This document shows, one piece after another, positions 1-6,514 of a stretch of DNA of 14,142 nt. A program made the translations under genes and the position numbers. The notes below the pieces were generated by a model. The model did not search any database, was not told where the DNA came from, and worked only from the letters and a program-made list of their open reading frames with translations. Numbering within the stretch: position 1 is the first letter of the stretch; each line of letters starts with the position of its first letter. The stretch is taken from positions 1-14,142 of the forward strand of contig RFKI01000287.1 in NCBI GenBank assembly GCA_003694355.1. The letters are read 5' to 3'. Origin of the DNA: Bdellovibrio sp. Its GTDB lineage: Bacteria > Bdellovibrionota > Bdellovibrionia > Bdellovibrionales > UBA1609.

Positions 1-152
1 GTAACCTTTTCAATTATAAAGAGAGGTTTTTCTGAGAGACTTTTTTGGATTTACGCTTTTCTCATAAGCACTTTTAATTATTGAGCTTTTGTCGGTTTTA
101 TAGAGATTGTTATTTTTATTACAAATTTTTTCAACACGATAGTCGAGCAGTT
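1..152 (-). repeat. Diverged, edge-truncated copy of the 234-bp inverted-terminal-repeat element
   Basis: Positions 108-152 match the reverse complement of 2256-2300 at 41 of 45 bases, ending in the same core CAACACGATAGTCGAGCAG (CGG in the other copies). Similarity continues leftwards: 49-70 resembles 2338-2361 in reverse, at exactly the same 37-base spacing from the first block, and 18-38 resembles 2370-2390. This is therefore a second copy of the element at 2252-2485, in opposite orientation and more diverged, with about 80 bases of it lying left of the window. It ends just before the CBS-domain gene. No gene is visible in 1-150. Confidence 0.6.
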
Positions 153-189
153 GGGTGATTTTTCACTGAAAATCACTCAGAATAAAATC

Positions 190-615
190 ATGGTTAAATC
201 AAATGCTCAAAAGCTCCAAAAAAAAGCAGAGTCAGCAAAAGTTTCTGAACTTCCGGTTCATTCCTTCATGACTCGTGATGTGATTACCTTAGTTAAAGGC
301 ACCAAAATTTATTCAGCTGTTAAGTCTCTCAGTATAAATCGTATCAGTGGAGCCCCAGTGGTCGATGCTTCAGGTCGACTTGTGGGGCTTGTGACAGAAT
401 ATGACCTTCTTATGCAGGTAGCAACAAGGGATGTTGCAGAACCATTTACATACAATGAAAAAGTATTAACGGTTCTGCCCGATCAAACATTAGGAGAAGT
501 TCTGGTGACTTTATATAAAACAAAGTATCGACGACTGCCAGTTGTAAATGAGTTGAAACAGGTGGTGGGTATTGTTTCTCGTATTGATGTTTTAAAAAAA
601 CTAGTTAACCTTTGA
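190..615 (+). CDS. Tandem CBS-domain protein (CBS pair)
   Basis: A 141-residue protein made almost entirely of two CBS motifs, roughly residues 24-78 and 85-141. Each shows the typical pattern: MTRDVITL then GAPVVDASGRLVGLVTEYDLL in the first, and RRLPVVNELKQVVGIVSRIDVL in the second. CBS pairs usually bind adenosyl ligands (AMP, ATP, NAD, SAM) and regulate a partner; no ligand can be assigned here. I prefer the ATG at 190 over an in-frame TTG at 151, because the TTG lies in the terminal repeat of the flanking element; neither has a good ribosome binding site. The stop overlaps the Shine-Dalgarno of the next gene, 10 bases away, so the two are very likely co-transcribed, and this protein may sense nucleotide status for the downstream flavoenzyme. 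Confidence 0.88.
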   Translation: MVKSNAQKLQKKAESAKVSELPVHSFMTRDVITLVKGTKIYSAVKSLSINRISGAPVVDASGRLVGLVTEYDLLMQVATRDVAEPFTYNEKVLTVLPDQTLGEVLVTLYKTKYRRLPVVNELKQVVGIVSRIDVLKKLVNL

Positions 616-625
616 GGGGCAGAAA

Positions 626-2248
626 ATGCGACGAGCTTTTGTATGGGGATCTTTAAGCTTAACGGCTTTATTATTGATTGGGGGGTATTTTTTTCACTGG
701 GTTTGGTGGAGTTTTATTATCATCGGCCCTCTTCTTGTTATAGGATATATTGACTTCTTCCAAAAAAAGCAGACCATACGGAGAAACTTTCCTATCATAG
801 GAAATTTCAGGTACCTTTTTGAGTTTATTCGCCCAGAAATCAATCAATACTTTGTGGAATCCAATTCTGATGGACGTCCATTTAGTCGAGAACAGCGCTC
901 CGTGGTATATCAGCGAGCTAAAAATCAGCTAGATACATTACCCTTTGGAACCCAGCAGGATGTTTATGCCATTGGTTATGAGTGGGTGAATCACTCTTTG
1001 CTGGCCAAGCAAAATCACCACTCAGATATGAGAGTGACCATTGGAGGGCCTCACTGTGAAAAACCTTATTCCGCAAGTATTTTAAATATCTCAGCAATGA
1101 GCTATGGCTCTCTTAGTAAAAATGCCATTTTGGCTTTAAATGGCGGGGCAAAGGATGGAAACTTTGCTCACAACACAGGGGAAGGTTCAATTAGTCCTTA
1201 TCACCTAGAGCCTGGTGGTGATTTGATTTGGCAGATTGGAACAGCTTATTTTGGGTGCCGGACTCCTGATGGAAAATTTGACCCTGTTCGATTTAAGGAA
1301 AAAGCACAGATTGAAAATGTGAAGATGATTGAAATTAAACTTTCTCAGGGGGCTAAGCCAGGGCATGGAGGTATTTTGCCTACCGAAAAGCTGACTCCAG
1401 AAATTGCAGAAATTCGAGGAGTTCCCTTGGGACAAGATGTGATTTCTCCTCCCTCTCATAGTGCTTTTTCAACACCCATTGAGTTAATGGAATTTGTTGA
1501 GCAGTTGAGAAAGTTGTCAGGGGGAAAACCAGTAGGTTTAAAGTTCTGTTTGGGCAAAAGAAGGGAGTTTATTTCTATTTGTAAGGCCATGTTGGAAACT
1601 GGAATTATGCCTGACTATGTGGCAGTGGATGGTGGAGAAGGAGGAACTGGTGCGGCCCCCTTGGAGTTTTCCAATCACATTGGAGCTCCTGGAATTGAAG
1701 CTTTAATTTTTGTTTACAATGTTTTAGTGGGGATGGACCTTAAACGATATATTAAAATTATTTCATCAGGAAAAGTCACCACAGGATTTGGAATGATCAA
1801 GCGGCTCTGTCTGGGGGCAGATGCTATTTATATGGCGCGGGGAATGATGATGGCTCTCGGTTGTATTCAGGCTTTGCGTTGTAACAGTAACCATTGCCCT
1901 GCAGGTGTTGCCACTCAAGACGAACAATTAGTAGCTGGGCTTGTGGTTTCGGAAAAAAGAAAGCGAGTGAAACAATACCATGAGGAAACTGTAAAAAGTG
2001 TGGCAGATATTTTGGGAGCCATGGGTTTGGAACGCCCTTCTGAATTAAGACCATGGCATTTAATGAGACGGGTGGGAATTGCTGAAGTGAAACACTATGG
2101 ACAGCTTTTCCGATTTTTGGAACCTGGCGAGCTGCTGCAATCTCCTGTACCCAGAGAGTTTGAGTGGGCCTATGAGGCCGCTTCCAGCACAAGCTTTCTG
2201 CCTCGAGCTAAAGGAGATTGGCCCATCATGTTTGGTGAAGGACGCTGA
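626..2248 (+). CDS. Membrane-anchored FMN-binding glutamate synthase-family protein
   Basis: 540 residues. Residues 5-45 form one or two hydrophobic segments (ALLLIGGYFF, FIIIGPLLVIG), so the protein is probably anchored in the inner membrane. The rest matches the GltS FMN/synthase domain: NTGEGSISPYH (184-193), a GAKPGHGG loop (242-249), VDGGEGGTGAAP (334-345), SSGKVTTG (380-387), and the 3Fe-4S cysteines C413-x5-C419-x4-C424 followed by PAGVATQD. It lacks the N-terminal glutaminase domain of full GltB, so ammonia from glutamine hydrolysis is not expected. This stand-alone group is usually annotated as FMN-binding glutamate synthase family, with true substrate unknown. The start is supported by GAGGGG at 614-619, and the CBS-domain gene is translated just upstream. 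Confidence 0.9.
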   Translation: MRRAFVWGSLSLTALLLIGGYFFHWVWWSFIIIGPLLVIGYIDFFQKKQTIRRNFPIIGNFRYLFEFIRPEINQYFVESNSDGRPFSREQRSVVYQRAKNQLDTLPFGTQQDVYAIGYEWVNHSLLAKQNHHSDMRVTIGGPHCEKPYSASILNISAMSYGSLSKNAILALNGGAKDGNFAHNTGEGSISPYHLEPGGDLIWQIGTAYFGCRTPDGKFDPVRFKEKAQIENVKMIEIKLSQGAKPGHGGILPTEKLTPEIAEIRGVPLGQDVISPPSHSAFSTPIELMEFVEQLRKLSGGKPVGLKFCLGKRREFISICKAMLETGIMPDYVAVDGGEGGTGAAPLEFSNHIGAPGIEALIFVYNVLVGMDLKRYIKIISSGKVTTGFGMIKRLCLGADAIYMARGMMMALGCIQALRCNSNHCPAGVATQDEQLVAGLVVSEKRKRVKQYHEETVKSVADILGAMGLERPSELRPWHLMRRVGIAEVKHYGQLFRFLEPGELLQSPVPREFEWAYEAASSTSFLPRAKGDWPIMFGEGR

Positions 2249-2251
2249 CTT

Positions 2252-2485
2252 CATAAACTGCTCGACTACCGTGTTGAAAAATCTTGTAATAAAAACAACA
2301 AATCTAAAAGGTCTTCAAAAAACTAAATAGATTCAGTTGCTTACGATATGGGTGTGTAAATAACCTAAGCCTTAGGAAAACAACCGCTTTCCTTTGAAAA
2401 AAATTATTTATTAAATTTGTTGAAAAAAGAGCTTTTTTTCAATTTATATGCGCTGCATTTCAACACGGTAGTCGAGCAGTTTATG
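2252..2485. repeat. MITE-like element with 28-bp perfect terminal inverted repeats
   Basis: The left end (2252-2279) and right end (2458-2485) are exact reverse complements over 28 bases; the core is CTGCTCGACTACCGTGTTG. Similarity continues outward for four more bases with a one-base gap. Each end contains a TA next to AACTGCTCG, as expected for a TA-targeting (IS630/Tc1-mariner type) element. The 178-base centre has no credible ORF. It holds a 13-base palindrome (CCTAAG-C-CTTAGG, 2364-2376) and an A/T-rich hairpin (2420-2442). A diverged inverted copy lies at 1-152. It fills the whole gap between two convergent genes. It could also be read as a long RNA hairpin acting at their 3' ends. Confidence 0.65.
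2420..2442. terminator. A/T-rich hairpin inside the repeat, possible bidirectional terminator
   Basis: The segment reads TTGAAAAAAG on the left and CTTTTTTTCAA on the right, a stem of about ten pairs with one bulged base around a tiny AG loop. The A tract and T tract make it terminator-like on both strands, but the stem has few G-C pairs. It lies between convergent genes ending at 2248 and 2481, where a terminator is expected. Confidence 0.3.
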
Positions 2486-3467
2486 GAAGTTTGGTTTTGG
2501 TTTCTTGATATTCTTGCACCAACTTCTCAATGATTTCTTTACAAGATAACTCCTCATGGATAAGTCCGACGGTTTGTCCAGCACTCCATACAGACTTCCA
2601 TGTGAGTTTATTGCGAGCTGATACTTCAAGGCGTTTCATGCCCCAGTAATGGATAAAAGGCATAATATATTTTTTCGTTCGAGGGTTATTTTTAAGCCAT
2701 CTTATAAGAAGAGGAAGATCGAGTCCTTCTTTTTCAATGACGGGGGTTTTGATCACTGAAGCAGGTGTGCCTGAAATCCTGGAAGTCAGAACAATATCTT
2801 CAGGTGTGGCATTGATAATGGCCTTTTTGTAGTCAGGAGACACTTTAGCCTCTTTGCTAGCTATAAAACGGGTTCCAACACTCACACCAGAAGCCCCCAA
2901 AGCCAAGGCGGCGGCCATGGTGGCTCCATTAGCAATGCCGCCAGCTGCAATAATAGGGATTTCTAGTTTTTCTTTTAACCAGGGAATGAGGGCAAAAGGT
3001 GAAAGGGGGCCCGCATGGCCTCCAGCTCCTGCGCTGACAGCAATGACACCATCAGCGCCCATGTCTTGGACCTTTAAAGCATGTTGGAGATTGGTGACAT
3101 CACAATACACTTTGGTTCCATTTTTATGAGCCTCTTGAATCACGGTTTTGGGAGATCCCAATGAGGTGATGAGCATCTCAACTCCAGCGTCCAGGGCGTA
3201 CTTTAAATCTTCCTTTTGTCGCGTATTGGTTTTGTTCACAATGATATTGACAGCAATAGGACGTTTTGTTTTGGCTTTGATTCGTTTGAGAGCTTTTTTG
3301 TAGTTTTCAATCGGGCGAAAATTTAAGGCAGGAAAAGCACCAATACCTCCCGCTTCGGAAACGGCGATGACCATTTGTTCATTGGATACCAGAAACATGG
3401 GAGCCGCAATAATAGGGTACTGGCAGAAGTTTTTAGAGAAAGGAGTGACAATTTTTTCTGGTTTCAT
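2481..3467 (-). CDS. Nitronate monooxygenase-family FMN oxidoreductase (2-nitropropane dioxygenase-like)
   Basis: 328 residues, normal for the family, with a single TIM-barrel flavin domain. Visible landmarks are PIIAAPM near the N-terminus (18-24), SEAGGIGAF (37-45), SAGAGGHAGP (145-154) containing the conserved His151, and the phosphate-binding AAGGIANG (174-181) plus GASGVSVGTRF (191-201). The family oxidises alkyl nitronates with O2, using FMN; some relatives are enoyl-ACP reductase (FabK)-like, and that alternative is not excluded. The start gives the expected short N-terminus, but no Shine-Dalgarno is visible upstream (CCCTATATAC precedes the ATG). The stop codon TAA is made by the terminal repeat of the adjacent element. 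Only 29 bases separate this start from the divergent peroxiredoxin start. Confidence 0.87.
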   Translation of the reverse strand: MKPEKIVTPFSKNFCQYPIIAAPMFLVSNEQMVIAVSEAGGIGAFPALNFRPIENYKKALKRIKAKTKRPIAVNIIVNKTNTRQKEDLKYALDAGVEMLITSLGSPKTVIQEAHKNGTKVYCDVTNLQHALKVQDMGADGVIAVSAGAGGHAGPLSPFALIPWLKEKLEIPIIAAGGIANGATMAAALALGASGVSVGTRFIASKEAKVSPDYKKAIINATPEDIVLTSRISGTPASVIKTPVIEKEGLDLPLLIRWLKNNPRTKKYIMPFIHYWGMKRLEVSARNKLTWKSVWSAGQTVGLIHEELSCKEIIEKLVQEYQETKTKLP

Positions 3468-3474
3468 GTATATA
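3445..3474 (+). promoter_or_regulatory. Candidate sigma-70 promoter for the peroxiredoxin gene
   Basis: GTGACA (3445-3450) and TATATA (3469-3474) are separated by 18 bases. They sit inside the 5' end of the divergent nitronate monooxygenase-family gene, because the intergenic gap is only 29 bases. The predicted transcript would begin around 3481, just ahead of the AAAGGAGG ribosome binding site at 3485-3492. Confidence 0.3.
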
Positions 3475-3496
3475 GGGTATGTTTAAAGGAGGCTTT

Positions 3497-4189
3497 ATGG
3501 CAAAGAAAAAAAAATCGAAAACAAAAGTGAGCAAGAAAAAGAAAAAAGTATCTAAAAAGAAAGTTACTAAAAAAACAACGAAAAAAAAGAAAACAACCAG
3601 CAAAAAGGTAACCAAAAAGAAAGCCGCTAAAAAGAAATCTACAGGAAAAAAAGCCACTAAGAAAAAAGCATCTCAAACAAAAGCACCTACTCAAAAAAAA
3701 TCTCAAAAACCTAGTAAGACCCTTAAGGGGAAAAAGGCCCCTTCTTTATTGGGAACGGCTACAGGAGGTAAATCCATTGATATAGCTAACTGGGGTCACC
3801 CTTTGGTTCTGTTCTTTTATCCCAAAGACTTTACTCCTGGCTGTACGGTAGAGTCGAAAGACTTTTCCACCCGTTATGAAGACTTTAAAAAATTGGGTGT
3901 TGATGTGATTGGAGTTTCCCCTGACACTTTAAGCTCGCATGAAAAATTTCGTGATAAAGAAGGGCTGCGGGAAGATCTTATTAGTGATCCAGACAAGGTT
4001 CTTTGTGAGGCCTTTGGTGTAATAAAAGAAAAAAACCTTTATGGCCGTAAATACATGGGAGTTGAAAGAAGTACTTTCGTGCTTGATAAAAATGGTGTGG
4101 TGGTTCAGGAATGGAGAGGCGTTAAAGTACCCGGTCATGTGGATGAAGTTTATCAGTTTGTTAAGGAGAATCGGGAGCAGCTTTTATAG
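3497..4189 (+). CDS. Bcp/PrxQ-type peroxiredoxin with a lysine-rich histone-like N-terminal tail
   Basis: 230 residues from the ATG at 3497, which has a strong AAAGGAGG site; an ATG at 3479 lies upstream of that site and is not used. Residues 1-80 contain 41 lysines in KKK-rich repeats with Ala, Thr and Ser, like bacterial histone H1-like or AlgP-type tails. Residues 81-230 are a thioredoxin-fold peroxiredoxin: FFYPKDFTPGCTVESKDF carries the peroxidatic Cys116 with its preceding Pro and Thr, and RSTFVLDKNG is the conserved Arg region. The CxxxxC resolving cysteine of E. coli Bcp is absent (Lys at that place); Cys170 is the only other cysteine. It should reduce H2O2 or organic peroxides. The tail probably binds DNA or RNA, which would place the enzyme on the nucleoid (inference). 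It overlaps the convergent E1 gene by six bases. Confidence 0.9.
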   Translation: MAKKKKSKTKVSKKKKKVSKKKVTKKTTKKKKTTSKKVTKKKAAKKKSTGKKATKKKASQTKAPTQKKSQKPSKTLKGKKAPSLLGTATGGKSIDIANWGHPLVLFFYPKDFTPGCTVESKDFSTRYEDFKKLGVDVIGVSPDTLSSHEKFRDKEGLREDLISDPDKVLCEAFGVIKEKNLYGRKYMGVERSTFVLDKNGVVVQEWRGVKVPGHVDEVYQFVKENREQLL

Positions 4190-6409
4190 GTCTTTGCTTT
4201 TTGATAAGACCTCTTTTGACTTTCTGAGAATGCTCTCTTTTTGTGGAAGCCCTGCTACAGCCCCTGGCCCAAGAGGAATAAAACAATCGGCTGCTGCTAG
4301 AAGATGAAGTGGAGGGGCTTGGGCTCCTTTTTTTTCAATAATACGAGCAATGAGTGTCTCACTCACACACCCCGTTTGCCGACATTCATCCACAAATAAA
4401 ACAGGGCTGTTTTCAGGAAGTTCTTTTAATAAAGAGGTGATGGGGAGTGGTTGAATCCATCGAAGGTTAATAAGCTTGATGTTAACTCCTTCTTTTTCCA
4501 TCTCCTGAGCAGCCTGTTTGCAATAATAATAGCCGTTTCCATAAGAGACTAAGGTGAGTTGAGGTTTTACAGAGCCTTCAACCCCTATGGAGCCCACAGG
4601 GATGAATTCATCAGGTTTGGGATAAGAAAAAGTCCATATTTTATCTCCTGGAGTATAAAGGTCCTTTGTCATGTATAAAGCAATAGGCTCTATGAAAATA
4701 CAAACAAGTCCTTCCTCATAGGCTTTTTTAACACAGCTTCTTAGCATTTTAACAGCTTCGTCTCCTTGAGAGGGAACGGCAACAATGAGACCGGGAATAT
4801 CCTGGAATATGGCCAAAGAATTGTCATTGTGAAAATGTCCTCCAAAACCTTTTTGGTAGGCTAGCCCAGCAATACGCACCACCATAGGGTTGGAAAATTG
4901 ACCCTGAGAGAAAAATTTGAGTGTGGCCGCCTCTCCTCGGATTTGGTCTTCCGCATTGTGAACATAGGCTAAAAACTGGATTTCAGGGATTGGAAGAAAA
5001 CCATTATGAGCTAAACCAATGGCCGTTCCTAAAATGGATTGTTCATCAAGGGGAGAGTTAAAGACGCGTTTTACTCCAAAACGCTTATAAAGTTGATCTG
5101 TCACATGATAGACGCCCCCTTTTTTAGCCACATCTTCTCCAAAAATAAGGGCTTCTGGGTATTGAAGTAGAATATCGGTAAGGGCCCAGTTTAGTAATTT
5201 TGCCATATGTTGGGGCTCTTCTAATTTGCGAAACTCTTTTCCAAATGTAGTTTCTCTTTGCTGGTTGGGCGGAATGGGAGGACTCGTTCTGGGGGCGACA
5301 CAAAGATCAATGGTGCTTTGTATTGTTTGGATATCTTCAAGGTGAGGAGCTGGAGTGATGGACTCTATGGTTTTTTTGATTTTCTTTTCTGTATCTAAAT
5401 AGAGTTTTAATACTTCTTCGGAGGAAAGGATTTGATTTTCTATGAGAAGTCGAGCTGAGTGGAGAAGAGGGTCTTGGGCTTCCGTTTTTTCTATTTCTGA
5501 AAGAGAATGATAAGTGGTTTCCACATCGGAGCCAGCATGTCCAAGCAGTCTCACTGTTTGCATATGTAAAAAAACAGGGCGTCGCTTTTCTCTGACAAAT
5601 TTCTCAACTTCTATTGTTTTCAGGGCAAGATCTTCAAGATATAAGCCATTAGCTGAAAAATACTTAAGCCCTGGTCGATTTTGAAGGGAGTCGTGTATCC
5701 AGTTTTTAGGAGTGGGAACGGAAATTCCTATTTGATTGTCTTCACAAATAAAAACGAGGGGTAAAGGAATATGTTGAAAAGTGAGCAGGCTTGCGAGGTT
5801 AATAGCCCCTTGGGCTGTTGAATGATTGAAGCTGGCATCGCCAAAGCTACAGAGTACCACACTCTGTGGAGGAAGAATGGGGTGTGGATGTTTTAAGTCC
5901 TTAGCCCTTGAAATGGAAAGGGCCGTACCTACCGCTTTGGGAAGGTGAGAGGCAATCGTGCTAGTCTGTGGAGGGATAAAAAGTTTCTTGCTTCCCCATA
6001 CTTTGTGGCGACCTCCAGCTATAGGATCTTTGGATGAGGCCATCAGAGAATAGAGAATATCTTCTATGTACGGGATAGAGGGGTCTTTTTTGGCTCTTTG
6101 AATGAAGAAGGCTCCACTTCGATAATGGAGAAAGGCCATGTCAGTTTTCTTAAAGATTTTTCCAAAAACAGCATTACCCTCATGGCCTGCACTGGAAATG
6201 GTGTAAAAAGAAAGCCCTTTTTCCTTGAGTCTGCGGGCTTCGATATCTAAAAGACGGCTTGTTATTTGTGTTTCAAAGAGGTCTTCCCATTCATGAGAGC
6301 TCAGAGGAATCTCAGAAAGACGAGGCAATGGCTGTTGGGGCTCTGGAAAGGAGAGGTTTTTAACTTTTTTTATAAACTGCTGGTGAACAGCTTCAGCACG
6401 ATTGTACAT
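4184..6409 (-). CDS. Fused alpha/beta E1 subunit of a thiamine-diphosphate 2-oxoacid dehydrogenase
   Basis: 741 residues carrying both E1 subunits in one chain. The alpha part (about 1-370) has SSAGHEGNA (72-80), HYRSGAFF (95-102) and the thiamine-diphosphate/metal motif beginning GDASFN (190-195) and ending EDNQIGIS (223-230). A proline-rich linker near 371-385 leads to the beta part (about 395-741), with FGEDVAKKGGVY (423-434), PLDEQSILGTAIGLA (453-467), PEIQFLAY (475-482) and the transketolase C-terminal domain. E1 decarboxylates a 2-oxoacid and passes the acyl group to an E2 lipoyl carrier. Branched-chain 2-oxoacid dehydrogenase is the likeliest assignment; pyruvate is possible. No E2 or E3 gene is in the window. 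No clear Shine-Dalgarno precedes the ATG. Confidence 0.88.
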   Translation of the reverse strand: MYNRAEAVHQQFIKKVKNLSFPEPQQPLPRLSEIPLSSHEWEDLFETQITSRLLDIEARRLKEKGLSFYTISSAGHEGNAVFGKIFKKTDMAFLHYRSGAFFIQRAKKDPSIPYIEDILYSLMASSKDPIAGGRHKVWGSKKLFIPPQTSTIASHLPKAVGTALSISRAKDLKHPHPILPPQSVVLCSFGDASFNHSTAQGAINLASLLTFQHIPLPLVFICEDNQIGISVPTPKNWIHDSLQNRPGLKYFSANGLYLEDLALKTIEVEKFVREKRRPVFLHMQTVRLLGHAGSDVETTYHSLSEIEKTEAQDPLLHSARLLIENQILSSEEVLKLYLDTEKKIKKTIESITPAPHLEDIQTIQSTIDLCVAPRTSPPIPPNQQRETTFGKEFRKLEEPQHMAKLLNWALTDILLQYPEALIFGEDVAKKGGVYHVTDQLYKRFGVKRVFNSPLDEQSILGTAIGLAHNGFLPIPEIQFLAYVHNAEDQIRGEAATLKFFSQGQFSNPMVVRIAGLAYQKGFGGHFHNDNSLAIFQDIPGLIVAVPSQGDEAVKMLRSCVKKAYEEGLVCIFIEPIALYMTKDLYTPGDKIWTFSYPKPDEFIPVGSIGVEGSVKPQLTLVSYGNGYYYCKQAAQEMEKEGVNIKLINLRWIQPLPITSLLKELPENSPVLFVDECRQTGCVSETLIARIIEKKGAQAPPLHLLAAADCFIPLGPGAVAGLPQKESILRKSKEVLSKSKDL
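4188..4217 (+). terminator. Probable intrinsic terminator of the peroxiredoxin gene
   Basis: AGGTCTT (4188-4194) pairs perfectly with AAGACCT (4206-4212) across an 11-base loop and is followed by CTTTTG. It starts in the stop codon of the peroxiredoxin and lies within the 3' coding end of the convergent E1 gene. The T tract is short, so strength is uncertain. Confidence 0.4.
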
Positions 6410-6461
6410 GGATTAAAGGTACATAAAAGTGAGGAAACTCTCTAGGCGCGCTGCACATGCC

Positions 6462-6489
6462 TTGCCCGTAAAACTTTCCAATTTATAGA
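6462..6489 (+). promoter_or_regulatory. Candidate sigma-70 promoter for glutaryl-CoA dehydrogenase
   Basis: TTGCCC (6462-6467) and TATAGA (6484-6489) are separated by 16 bases in the 105-base gap between divergent genes. Transcription would begin near 6496, just ahead of the AAAAGGAGAA ribosome binding site. Confidence 0.4.
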
Positions 6490-6514
6490 ATAAGTTAAGA
6501 AAAAGGAGAAAACT

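Noticed and set aside
151..189. TTG start for the CBS-domain gene at 151
   Set aside because: It lies in the terminal repeat of the flanking element, has no ribosome binding site and adds residues outside the CBS domains.
2097..2330. Frame overlapping the synthase-domain gene end and the repeat element
   Set aside because: It is a shadow frame with no start signal and no protein-like pattern, and it crosses the terminal repeat.
3433..3706. Hydrophobic, Phe-rich frames antisense to the peroxiredoxin tail
   Set aside because: They are the mirror image of poly-lysine codons (AAA/AAG read as TTT/CTT), not membrane proteins.
6448..6461. GG-N10-GC (possible sigma-54 promoter) upstream of the fused E1 gene on the reverse strand
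   Set aside because: Beyond the GG and GC only the CA after the GG fits; the -12 block reads GCGCG rather than TTGCW.
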